Assembly: GCF_015277735.1 (NCBI RefSeq)
Contig: NZ_JADHDA010000003.1
Coordinates: 62,001 to 126,000, forward strand
Source of the DNA: Psychrobacter sp. NG254
GTDB lineage: Bacteria; Pseudomonadota; Gammaproteobacteria; Pseudomonadales; Moraxellaceae
DNA length: 64,000 nt
Direction: 5' to 3'
A program made the position numbers and the translations under genes. Below are positions 54,399-62,861 of the stretch, piece after piece. The notes under the pieces are model-generated. The model saw only the letters and a list, made by a program, of their open reading frames with translations. It had not been told where the DNA came from and made no database searches. Numbering within the stretch: the stretch's first letter is position 1; each line of letters opens with the position of its first letter.

Positions 54399-55568
54399 TT
54401 ACTGTAGTGATAAATCTATAGTTTGGAGCGGTATAGAGTGTTTGATTAACGGGTCTGGATATTCGCCATAGCTGACATAGGGTGCTTCATAGTGGTCAAT
54501 ACGCTCTTCAAAGCTGGTGGTTAACCCTTCATGGCTTTCAGTATTAGCATCTAAAAATGCAAGATCTATGGCGATATCGCTGTGTTCTATATCATCACGT
54601 GTGTAACCCCATGCATTATTGCTGAGTGTAGTAGTGTTCCAGTTGTGACTCGTTGCAGTAGAGTCTAAGGGCAATCTCGATGTGTTATCTGCTAAGTTGA
54701 TAGCTGTAATTTTAATATGTTTAGGGGGTTTCTTATACTTGGGTTTAGGCTTGCGTAACGTATGCGCATTTTTGTAGGCGGTCGTTATTTTTTCTATTTG
54801 GCTCAGTTTATCTTTTGCCACTTTCTTTTCTTCGGCATGAGTAGCTTGCTTATCATTTAACAATTCATATGCACTTTTTTGCTGCTCTAATAGAACAGTG
54901 AAAATGGTGTATATGCTTTCCACATTCATGGTCATTTGAGGTAGATCGGGTAGTTCACGCCAAATCCATGTTCGTCTGGAAGATCCTGAAAACTGAGCCT
55001 GTTTGAATTGCATCAGTATATTTTTGGTTTGCTGTTTTGGCCAGTGCTGCGTCAGCAGTACGCTTGTGTGCATTGCTATGGCTAGCCAAATTAACCGTTT
55101 CTGTAGGTAGTCATGCTGATGTTCATTGATAGAATGTTGCATGAGAATGAGCAATTGCATGATGAGTGGTTTTTTTGCTAATTCTGATCTACTAATAGTC
55201 ATAGAAAGCTGAGGGACTGGCCTTCTTTGTAATACCTGTAATATTAATCTTAGTAGATTTTGGGGATTATCATCTGGTTGGCTATAGCTATTGTGTACTG
55301 CTAAAGTGATCTCAGATATGGCAGTCGATACCGCTTCTGGATATATAAAATTTTGGTCATTATCAATTTTTTTAATAATTTCTGTTAATGCTTTCAGATT
55401 AAGCCCACGCTCTTCATGATTATTCTCAGTATTCTCAGTATTCTCAGTATTCTCAGTATTCTCAGTATTCTCAGTATTCTCAGTATTCTCAGTATTCTCA
55501 GTATTCTCAGTATTCTCAGTATTCTCAGTATTCTCAGTGTTCTCAGTATTCTCAGCATTCTCAGTCAT
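54399..55568 (-). CDS. Module protein with N-terminal Glu-Asn-Thr tandem repeat
   Basis: A 389-residue protein. Residues ~3-49 are an EN(T) tripeptide repeated 16 times, encoded by a 9-bp DNA repeat; because the unit is a multiple of three, changes in copy number keep the frame. After this come helical, Leu/Gln-rich segments and a basic stretch (LRKPKPKYKKPPKHIKI, near 275-292). No known domain is recognised. It overlaps the upstream small gene by four bases (ATGA) and ends 6 bp before the recombinase-like gene, so it is part of one operon. By position it would be the third partner (GmtX-like) of the element, which is inferred. Confidence 0.7.
   Translation of the reverse strand: MTENAENTENTENTENTENTENTENTENTENTENTENTENTENTENTENNHEERGLNLKALTEIIKKIDNDQNFIYPEAVSTAISEITLAVHNSYSQPDDNPQNLLRLILQVLQRRPVPQLSMTISRSELAKKPLIMQLLILMQHSINEHQHDYLQKRLIWLAIAMHTSVLLTQHWPKQQTKNILMQFKQAQFSGSSRRTWIWRELPDLPQMTMNVESIYTIFTVLLEQQKSAYELLNDKQATHAEEKKVAKDKLSQIEKITTAYKNAHTLRKPKPKYKKPPKHIKITAINLADNTSRLPLDSTATSHNWNTTTLSNNAWGYTRDDIEHSDIAIDLAFLDANTESHEGLTTSFEERIDHYEAPYVSYGEYPDPLIKHSIPLQTIDLSLQ
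55423..55564 (-). repeat. 9-bp tandem repeat, 16 units, within a gene
   Basis: On the plus strand the unit TTCTCAGTA recurs every 9 bases from 55423, with TTCTCAG present at 16 steps up to 55558. Two units carry a base change (one silent, one giving Ala). It encodes the Glu-Asn-Thr repeats at the start of the 389-residue module protein. Confidence 0.95.
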
Positions 55569-55888
55569 AAAACACCCTCAGAAGGTCGCTTGTAATAAGT
55601 TTGTTCATTTATCTTTATAAGCCGACAAAATGTAGTAATAGCAAAAATATTTTTGCCAAATAATTTTTGATTTATTTCTTGATCCAAGACCTCGTTTAGC
55701 TGCGTGTAAATGAGCTTGATATCTATTTTTTTATTGTATTTTGCGATAAGACCAATAAGCTCGTAAAAACTGATGTCAAAATTAAACTGATTCTTTGATA
55801 TATATTTCACGGCTACTTCTTTTCTTAATACATCAAAATCAATATAAGGGCTTTTTGCTATATGAAATAGCTCAAAGTTATTGAGCAA
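55565..55888 (-). CDS. Small protein of the recombinase module (107 aa)
   Basis: A 107-residue protein (LNNFELFHIAKSPYIDFDVL...), rich in Ile, Lys and Phe and probably helical, starting at TTG 55888. A strong AGGAGG lies 12 bases upstream, inside the end of the preceding frame. Its stop overlaps the ATG of the repeat protein (ATGA), so they are translationally coupled. It is in the same phase as the 90-residue frame upstream, separated from it only by a TAG and one codon, so the two might be one gene cut by a nonsense change. No family recognised. Confidence 0.5.
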   Translation of the reverse strand: MLNNFELFHIAKSPYIDFDVLRKEVAVKYISKNQFNFDISFYELIGLIAKYNKKIDIKLIYTQLNEVLDQEINQKLFGKNIFAITTFCRLIKINEQTYYKRPSEGVL

Positions 55889-55891
55889 GAA

Positions 55892-56164
55892 CTACTTTTC
55901 CTCCTCTTTTATAAAGCAGGTAAGTTTTGAGCAAGCATTACTTTGCTCAAGTTCGATAGCCTGGCTATTCAGAAGTGGTCTGATATGGCAGGTATAAATA
56001 TCAAACAGACTAATGATTTTTGGATATACAAGCACGTTGAGTGTTTGTAGCTTAGCGATCGATAGTGATTTCATATCTTTCCCACTAAGATATCGAGTTG
56101 ATGACTTGGTCGTTATATCCCGTGTATTGACCTCCACTAATAATTTACGAGTATTAGCAAACAA
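55892..56164 (-). CDS. Small ORF upstream in the module, possibly a fragment (90 aa)
   Basis: A frame of 90 residues from TTG 56164 (FANTRKLLVEVNTRDITTKSS...) ending at TAG. The frame is open for about 30 more codons upstream without an ATG, with sensible protein-like sequence (LSFCLKTSQIGFQLF), which suggests a 5'-truncated gene. No ribosome site supports the TTG. Two cysteines lie near the end (NACSKLTCF). Function not recognised. Confidence 0.35.
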   Translation of the reverse strand: MFANTRKLLVEVNTRDITTKSSTRYLSGKDMKSLSIAKLQTLNVLVYPKIISLFDIYTCHIRPLLNSQAIELEQSNACSKLTCFIKEEEK

Positions 56165-56544
56165 TTGAAAGCCAATTTGTGAGGTTTTGAGGCAAAAACT
56201 TAAATTAAGCGACAGCTGATGACGTCTTACTACGCTTATGAGCTTTTGTAGACAAAACTGATGACAATTCTATTCATAGACCGAAAATCTCAATGTTAAG
56301 AATTTAGAGGGTATTTATGATGAGATAAGAAAACTAGGAGACTTTACTAAACTGGTAAGAAAAGTGTTTTATATGGCTTTGAGACACCATGTTGCTTTGA
56401 TTTTTGTGATGCTATTTGCCAGCTATCAAGTGATAGTGCGTGCTATTCATTAGTACTTATTGATAGAGCTTTATCGGAAAGAGTAGTTGTAGCTAAGACG
56501 TATGGCAAACGTCCATAGCTACATAGACAGGAAATCGCATCTTT
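56165..56544. other. Intergenic region, possible element boundary
   Basis: About 380 bp between two minus-strand genes. The first ~95 bp continue the open frame of the small ORF without a start. The remainder shows no gene. One boundary of the recombinase element may lie here, but no repeat was spotted. Confidence 0.35.
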
Positions 56545-57933
56545 CTAAAAAGATCCGAATAGGGTACCGAGTATGATGACTAGAGTGAGAGCAATTAATG
56601 GAATGACCACAGCAGTCGCAAATATATCTTTATAAGACTCTCTATGAGTCAAACCACAAATAGTTAGCATTGTTATTATTGCCCCATTATGTGGTAATGA
56701 ATCCAAACCGCCGGAAGCCAAAGAAGCAATACGATGCATTAATTCGGGGTCAATATTATATTGTTCTGCCAATTGCATATAGCTTGCACCCATAATTTCT
56801 AATGCTATACCCAAACCACCTGAAGCTGACCCAGTAATACCTGCTAAAACGTTAACCATAATTGCTTCTGATATGAGAGGGTTTCCAGGCGCAATTCCCA
56901 TGAGAGACTGTTTGATAATAGCGAAACCTGCAAGAGTTGCAATCACGGAGCCATAGCCTACTTCTGAAGCTGTATTAAAAATAGGCAGTAAAGATCCGGT
57001 AGCACCTTTGTTTAAACTTTCTGCCACACTATCTATTCTTTTGAAACTCGAAGCAATAACAAACACACAAGCTAAAAACAACGATAAAATAATGGCCCAT
57101 ATACCAATAACTGAGCTCAAGGCTACGCCACCAAACTTTTCGTCAGCTAAGTAACTGTTGTTCCATAACGGTATTATAATTTTTGAAAAAGCATAGTTGC
57201 CTATTATCACAATGAGAATAGGCGATAATGCGAGCCAAAAATTGGGTATGTCGATACCTGAGTAAGGCTCTTTTTCATTTAACGTATGATTTCCATAACC
57301 TTCATTATTTGCACTTGCAATACGCGTTTGGCGATTCATCCACAACATACCTCCGCCTAGCATGACTATCGAGGCAATAATGCCTAAACCAGGAGCTGCA
57401 AATGCATCGGTCTCAAAATAAGGCATCGGTATAACATTATGAATGGCAGGTGAACCTGGCAATGCTGTCATGGTCAAGGTTAGAGCGCCAATACAAATGG
57501 CTCCAGGTATTAATCTTTTAGGTATGTTCGTCTGCTTAAATAAGGCGGCAGCAATGGGATATATTGCGAAAGTAACGACAAAGGCTGATACACCTCCATA
57601 AGTCAAGATTGAACATGCTAAGACGACGGCTAACAAAGCATGTTTGTCTCCCAGTTTATCCACTATATTGCGTGCGATGCTATAGGCGTAACCAGAGTCT
57701 TCCATCAACTTGCCAAAAATCGCACCTAAGATAAATAGCGGGAAATATTTCACAGCAAAGCCGCCAAGCCCCTGCATAAATACTTCAGTATAAATCCCCA
57801 TGGTTTGACTGCTATCACCACTTAAAACAACAGCTAAGATAGCGAGTAGGGGCGCTAAAACTAATACGCTAACCCCTCTATAAGCAAAATATATTAAGAG
57901 TGACAAAGACAAAAAAATTGCAAAAATACTCAT
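56545..57933 (-). CDS. GntP-family permease (gluconate/organic acid)
   Basis: A 462-residue inner-membrane protein with 12-14 helices. GntP/CitMHS-type motifs are visible: FPLFILGAIFGKLMEDSGYAYSIAR, ILTYGGVSAFVVTFAIYPIA, and the C-terminal ASGGLDSLPHNGAIITMLTICGLTHRESY, which is typical of the GntP branch that includes organic-acid permeases. Proteins of this branch import gluconate, hydroxybutyrate or related acids with protons. No metabolic genes adjoin, so the substrate is open. A GGGAA ribosome site precedes the ATG. Confidence 0.85.
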   Translation of the reverse strand: MSIFAIFLSLSLLIYFAYRGVSVLVLAPLLAILAVVLSGDSSQTMGIYTEVFMQGLGGFAVKYFPLFILGAIFGKLMEDSGYAYSIARNIVDKLGDKHALLAVVLACSILTYGGVSAFVVTFAIYPIAAALFKQTNIPKRLIPGAICIGALTLTMTALPGSPAIHNVIPMPYFETDAFAAPGLGIIASIVMLGGGMLWMNRQTRIASANNEGYGNHTLNEKEPYSGIDIPNFWLALSPILIVIIGNYAFSKIIIPLWNNSYLADEKFGGVALSSVIGIWAIILSLFLACVFVIASSFKRIDSVAESLNKGATGSLLPIFNTASEVGYGSVIATLAGFAIIKQSLMGIAPGNPLISEAIMVNVLAGITGSASGGLGIALEIMGASYMQLAEQYNIDPELMHRIASLASGGLDSLPHNGAIITMLTICGLTHRESYKDIFATAVVIPLIALTLVIILGTLFGSF

Positions 57934-58788
57934 AGTTTAAATTCCCTTCCATGGAAAAATACGCTGTAAAATTATACTGTATGCATCAGATAATGCTTCT
58001 TATAAACAAAACTTAGTCTAGTTATTATTAAATAATACTTTCTAGAGTCTTCTCAGTAGTTGATATTTAGACGATGAAATATCGTCATGAATGTCGAATA
58101 AATAAAAGCACCTTATGCCATAGCGTAAAGGATCACTGATAGCTAACCATTTCGTAGATAGAGCATTAGAGTTAATGCCTAGCGTATTCACAGCGATATA
58201 TACGACTCGACTTATTCTCGATATCAAAACGTACTCATAGCATCAAATACACATAACTATGGCTTATAGCTCAAGTTAATACTATTTGATCGGTACCTGA
58301 AGAGTTTTGGCTTATAAGAGTGAACTGACTGAATGGTTGTTCATAATAGCTATCCTTAGCATGAATGAAATATGACAAATACAACTGCTATAACAATATG
58401 ATGTGTGAACACCGTGGGGTTAGCAATTGCTTAAATACAGTTTTATATAAAACGATACATAATGTATCGAGTTAAAATCTAACAGAGATATAAACAAATA
58501 TCAACTATTAAACTTAACAGTCATTAGATGATCTCAGTGGTTTACTCTGAAAAATAAGACAGTATTATACTGAAACGATCATAGAGACAAATTTGATAAA
58601 CTGATGATGCAGTGATGAGTGTGCTATGAGTAAGAACAAGCAAAGCGGTAGCTTGGTATTTCCAGTACCGCTACTTTGATAAAGTCTAATAATTAAAAGC
58701 CCATCATTTTAAGATATCAACTATATACCCTGCTATCATTACACCACTATAATAACCAGCAATTTTCCAGCGCGTTAAGGAATAACAA
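57934..58788. other. Intergenic region upstream of the type I RM operon
   Basis: About 850 bp between divergent genes. It contains a hairpin near 58648-58674 (AGCGGTA/TACCGCT) and a 61-codon minus-strand frame that I do not trust. No insertion sequence or known motif is seen. The hsdM promoter probably lies in the AT-rich last 100 bases. Confidence 0.4.
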
Positions 58789-60336
58789 ATGCCCGACAGT
58801 ACCGCTAGCCATATTACCCAAATCAATCAAGACGATATCAATAAAGCCGTATGGAACGCCTGCGATACCTTTCGCGGGGTCATCAGCGCCGATACCTATA
58901 AAGACTTTATCTTGACCATGCTATTTTTAAAGTATTTATCTGATGTTTACCGCGATGAGTACAACAAGCTGGTCGAGCAGTTTGGCGGTTCTGGTAACGA
59001 GAATCCAGAACTGATCCATGCCATGATGTCCAAGCAGCGTTTTGTTTTGCCTAAGGGCGCAAGCTTTTGGGATCTATATGAGCAGCGTCATCAGCCGGGC
59101 AATGGTCAACGTATTGACGAGGCGCTACACGCGATTGAAGAAGCCAACGGTACTAAGCTCAAAAACGTTTTCCAAGATATCAGCTTTAATACTGATAAAC
59201 TCGGTCAAGAAAAGCAAAAGAACGAGCTACTCCGCCACTTGTTAGAAGATTTTGGCAAAGACATCCTTAATCTAAGCGTTGAGCGTGTTGGTAGCCTCGA
59301 TGTGATTGGTAATGCGTATGAGTTCTTAATCAAGCATTTTGCTGCTAGTAGTGGGGCGACGGCTGGCGAGTTCTATACGCCGCCTGAAGTGTCCAATTTG
59401 CTAGCGACTATCCTTGAGCCTGTTGAGGGCGATCAAATCTGTGACCCTGCGTGTGGTTCGGGTTCGCTACTCATCAAGTGCGGGGCTATGGTACGCAAAA
59501 ACTCAAATTCCAAGAAGTATGCGCTATACGGTCAAGAAGCCATTGGCTCGACATGGGCACTGGCCAAGATGAATATGTTCCTACACGGTGAGGACAACCA
59601 CCGTATCGAGTGGGGCGATACCATCCGTAATCCGCTGCTACTCGATAAGGACGGCAAGCACTTATTACAGTTCGATGTGGTGACTGCCAATCCGCCGTTT
59701 TCACTGGATAAATGGGGTCATGAAGATGCCAGCAGCGATCCCTATGGTCGCTTCCATCGCGGTGTACCGCCCAAGACCAAGGGCGACTATGCCTTTATCA
59801 GTCATATGATTGAAACGCTTAAGAACGACACTGGTCGTATGGGTGTGGTCGTACCGCATGGCGTGCTATTCCGTAGCTCTAGTGAAGGCAAAATCCGTCA
59901 GCAGCTCATCGAAGAAAACCTGCTCGACACGGTGATTGGTTTACCCGAAAAGCTGTTCTTTGGGACAGGGATTCCTGCTGCTATTTTGCTGTTTAAAAAG
60001 AATAAAACCGATGACACGGTGTTATTCATCGATGCTAGCAATGAGTTCAAGTCAGGTAAAAATCAAAACCAGCTCACTGAAGATAATATTAATAAAATCA
60101 TTGAGACGTATAAGGCGCGGGAAAGCGTCGATAAATACGCTTACCTTGCAACCTTCGATGAGATAGCCGAAAACGACTTTAACCTAAACATTCCGCGCTA
60201 TGTCGATACCTTTGAAGAAGAGGCGGAGATTGATTTGGATGCGGTGCGTGCTGAGCGTCTTGAATTAAAGGCTGAATTCGATGCACTAGAAACTGAGATG
60301 ACAGGGTTTTTAAAGGAGCTGGGTTATGGTGCCTAA
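58789..60336 (+). CDS. hsdM: Type I restriction-modification methyltransferase subunit HsdM
   Basis: A 515-residue N6-adenine methyltransferase subunit. The N-terminal HsdM domain (about 14-160) is followed by the catalytic domain with EFYTPPEV (194-201), SAM motif I DPACGSGSLL (219-228), and the catalytic motif IV NPPF (301-304). A C-terminal coiled-coil-like stretch (AVRAERLELKAEFDALETEM) follows. It modifies host DNA at the site set by HsdS. AAGGAA lies before the ATG. It overlaps hsdS by 11 bp, so the two are co-translated. Normal length. Confidence 0.97.
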   Translation: MPDSTASHITQINQDDINKAVWNACDTFRGVISADTYKDFILTMLFLKYLSDVYRDEYNKLVEQFGGSGNENPELIHAMMSKQRFVLPKGASFWDLYEQRHQPGNGQRIDEALHAIEEANGTKLKNVFQDISFNTDKLGQEKQKNELLRHLLEDFGKDILNLSVERVGSLDVIGNAYEFLIKHFAASSGATAGEFYTPPEVSNLLATILEPVEGDQICDPACGSGSLLIKCGAMVRKNSNSKKYALYGQEAIGSTWALAKMNMFLHGEDNHRIEWGDTIRNPLLLDKDGKHLLQFDVVTANPPFSLDKWGHEDASSDPYGRFHRGVPPKTKGDYAFISHMIETLKNDTGRMGVVVPHGVLFRSSSEGKIRQQLIEENLLDTVIGLPEKLFFGTGIPAAILLFKKNKTDDTVLFIDASNEFKSGKNQNQLTEDNINKIIETYKARESVDKYAYLATFDEIAENDFNLNIPRYVDTFEEEAEIDLDAVRAERLELKAEFDALETEMTGFLKELGYGA

Positions 60337-61588
60337 TGGGTGGGAGGTAAAAAAGCTAGAGGATGTTGTATCTAAGACGAGAAAAATAACATACGGAATA
60401 GTTGTGCCAGGTCCTTATGAACCTAACGGGAATTTAATGATTCGTGCGAAAGACTATTCTTTTGGATGGCAGCCTATAGAGAGCATCTATCGTGTTTCCG
60501 ACAAAATGCACCAGTCTTATAAAAGATCTCAAGTTCGAAAAGGAGATGTACTACTAACTATAGTTGGTAGTATTGGAAATACAGCTATAGTGCCTGAAGA
60601 TTTAGAAGGTGCAAATATAACGCAACAGACAGCTAGACTCTCTTTTGATGAACACGATGCTAATTTTTTCTACTCGGTAATGAGCTCAGAAACTGGTAAA
60701 AAAGAAATTTATCGTTATGCAAAATCTGGTGTACAACCTTCTTTAAATTTGGCTGATATTGCTAAATTCAAAGTACCAGTTCCACCCTTTCCAGAGCAAC
60801 AAAAAATCGCCAAAATTTTATCGACTTGGGATAAAGCGATTAGCATCACCGAGCGTTTAATTGACAATAGTACCCAGCAGAAAAAAGCCTTAATGCAGCA
60901 ACTTCTGACGGGTAAAAAGCGGTTGCTTGATGAGTCGGGCAAATGGTTTGAGGGTGAGTGGGAAGTGGTAAAATTGCAGTCTGTTCTAGATCTAATGAGA
61001 AGTGGACTTTCACGTAAATTAGAAAACGATAATGTAGGGATTGCTGTAATTAGATCAAATAATATGGGTTCAAAATACACTAGTAACGTAGATTTAAAAT
61101 ATTGGTATTTAGATGATCCTCAAGGTGCCAATGTATCTAACTACATACTTGATGATGGCGATCTTTTAGTAAACTTTATCAACAGTTTAAGTCAAATTGG
61201 TAAAGCTTGTATATACAGAAAAAATCTAGACGTAGATGCGATTTACACTACAAACATTTTACGTATTAAACCCAATACTGATAAAGTTGATCCTATCTAC
61301 CTATATCTGCTTACTCAAACTGCTAATTATGATTCATACATTACTTCAATCACCAAACCTGCTGTCAATCAGGCAAGCTTTACTACTAAAGAGTTTGGGA
61401 ATCTAGAATTTAATTTACCACCACTCAAAGAACAACAAAAAATCGCCACCGTGTTAACCAATGCCGATAAAGAAATCGAGTTGCTTGAGCAGCAATTGGC
61501 TGATTTGCAGCAAGAAAAAAAAGCGTTGATGCAAGTGTTGTTAACGGGTAAGAAGCGGGTAGTGGTTGATGGGGATAATTTAGCATGA
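60326..61588 (+). CDS. hsdS: Type I restriction-modification specificity subunit HsdS
   Basis: A 420-residue DNA-recognition subunit with two target recognition domains (about 1-155 and 208-365). Each is followed by a conserved helix region: PPFPEQQKIAKILSTWDKAI with LMQQLLTGKKR (ending 199), and PPLKEQQKIATVLTNADKEI with LMQVLLTGKKR (ending 411). These near-identical tails are typical sites of domain exchange by recombination. It overlaps hsdM by 11 bp and the next gene by 4 bp. The tail is related to a fossil at 6726-6872. Confidence 0.96.
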   Translation: MVPNGWEVKKLEDVVSKTRKITYGIVVPGPYEPNGNLMIRAKDYSFGWQPIESIYRVSDKMHQSYKRSQVRKGDVLLTIVGSIGNTAIVPEDLEGANITQQTARLSFDEHDANFFYSVMSSETGKKEIYRYAKSGVQPSLNLADIAKFKVPVPPFPEQQKIAKILSTWDKAISITERLIDNSTQQKKALMQQLLTGKKRLLDESGKWFEGEWEVVKLQSVLDLMRSGLSRKLENDNVGIAVIRSNNMGSKYTSNVDLKYWYLDDPQGANVSNYILDDGDLLVNFINSLSQIGKACIYRKNLDVDAIYTTNILRIKPNTDKVDPIYLYLLTQTANYDSYITSITKPAVNQASFTTKEFGNLEFNLPPLKEQQKIATVLTNADKEIELLEQQLADLQQEKKALMQVLLTGKKRVVVDGDNLA

Positions 61589-62715
61589 TTCGAACGTTCC
61601 ATCCTGTTGGACAAGGTGCTTTCTATTCAGAACGCCATATCAACTTTAATATTGTGTATGACTGTGGAACCACTTCTCCAAGGAGGGCAAGACGTGTAGT
61701 TGAAAAAGCATTTAAAGATGAAGTAGTAGACATTCTTTTTATATCACATTTTGACAGCGACCATATTTCATCCATACCTGATTTAAAAAAATCAGTAAAA
61801 CAGATCAGAATTGTTGTTCTACCACTATTAAACAACCAACAAAAGAATTTGTTATTAAACTTCTATAACGAGTTCTCAGCAGATTTAAAAAGTATAATTA
61901 ATAACCCTGAATCTTATTTTGGCTCTAATACTACTGTCATTAGAGTTCTACCAGCAGCTGTTGCTTACGACATAGAAAGACGGTTTGAACCTCTTGACTT
62001 AAGAGAGCTAATAAATAACGATCCAAACGAATCAATTGAAATTGAAAGTGGCACTCCTTTAACTATTCCATGTACTGTTAACGGGCAAACAATAAAATGG
62101 GCTTTTATTCCTTATAATTATGAAGATAAAGTACGCAGGATTGTGATAGATAGAGAGCTAAATAAAGCAGGAATTAGTACTAGTATATTGATGAGTAATC
62201 CGAACTATGCTCTTAGCAATTTGGAAGACCTTGTCATTCGCAAGCAAAAGACAATGCATACCATCTACGATAAATTAAAAGGAAAAATTAATCAGAATTC
62301 TATGTTGTTGTATTCTGGTCCAGATTTACCTAATGATCTGAACGACTGTAAACCTTATCATACCTGTCATTATAGAAGCTTCTCCTCTAATTTAAACTAT
62401 TACCATACTTGTCTTTGTATGTCTGGTTGTATATATACAGGTGATAGCGACTTCAAATGTTTTAAATTGAAAGATATCTATAAAGGGTATGTCAATAATG
62501 TCGATATCGTTCAAGTACCTCATCATGGGTCAAAGCACAATTTCGATTTGCAAGCACTTGAAGGTTTCAGTAACGCGATTTGTCCCATTTCTCATAGCAC
62601 TAATAATCGTGATAAACATCCTCATGCAGAAGTTGTGAAGAAACTAACTATAAACGGCTTTCATGTCATTTCCGTTAATGAGAATAGAAATTCTGAATTT
62701 AGACAATTTATTTAG
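61585..62715 (+). CDS. Metallo-beta-lactamase-fold hydrolase inside the type I RM operon
   Basis: A 376-residue protein. It begins FHPVGQGAFYSE and FNIVYDCGT, like ComEC-type MBL domains. The metal motif is ISHFDSDHISS (H55, D57, D59, H60; the common form is HxHxDH, and SHFDxDH is a known variant). Later come IYTGDSDF (metal-bridging Asp) and VQVPHHGSKHN. The insert between 150 and 290 includes a Cys/His-rich stretch (CKPYHTCHY...YYHTCLCMSGC) that could bind a further metal. Its ATG overlaps the hsdS stop (ATGA), so it is translated together with hsdS; hsdR follows 146 bp later. The nuclease or phosphodiesterase activity suggested by the fold is unproven. A defence role is inferred from context. 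Confidence 0.85.
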   Translation: MIRTFHPVGQGAFYSERHINFNIVYDCGTTSPRRARRVVEKAFKDEVVDILFISHFDSDHISSIPDLKKSVKQIRIVVLPLLNNQQKNLLLNFYNEFSADLKSIINNPESYFGSNTTVIRVLPAAVAYDIERRFEPLDLRELINNDPNESIEIESGTPLTIPCTVNGQTIKWAFIPYNYEDKVRRIVIDRELNKAGISTSILMSNPNYALSNLEDLVIRKQKTMHTIYDKLKGKINQNSMLLYSGPDLPNDLNDCKPYHTCHYRSFSSNLNYYHTCLCMSGCIYTGDSDFKCFKLKDIYKGYVNNVDIVQVPHHGSKHNFDLQALEGFSNAICPISHSTNNRDKHPHAEVVKKLTINGFHVISVNENRNSEFRQFI

Positions 62716-62861
62716 TTGGTCACTCTACTTGTCTAGTGGAGTAACAAGAGATCTGCCCAAAATTGCTTGCTCTGAAGATAAACAAGCAGATACAGCGTAG
62801 TATTAGATTTGCTACTCTGATGACACAATATTAAATACTCAATTGCTTACCCTATTACTCA

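Noticed and set aside
55423-55564. Repeat array as a CRISPR
   Set aside because: The unit is 9 bp without spacers and lies inside a coding frame; it is a tandem repeat.
58042-58227. 61-residue minus-strand frame in the spacer before hsdM
   Set aside because: It lacks a ribosome site, a family match and an operon partner.
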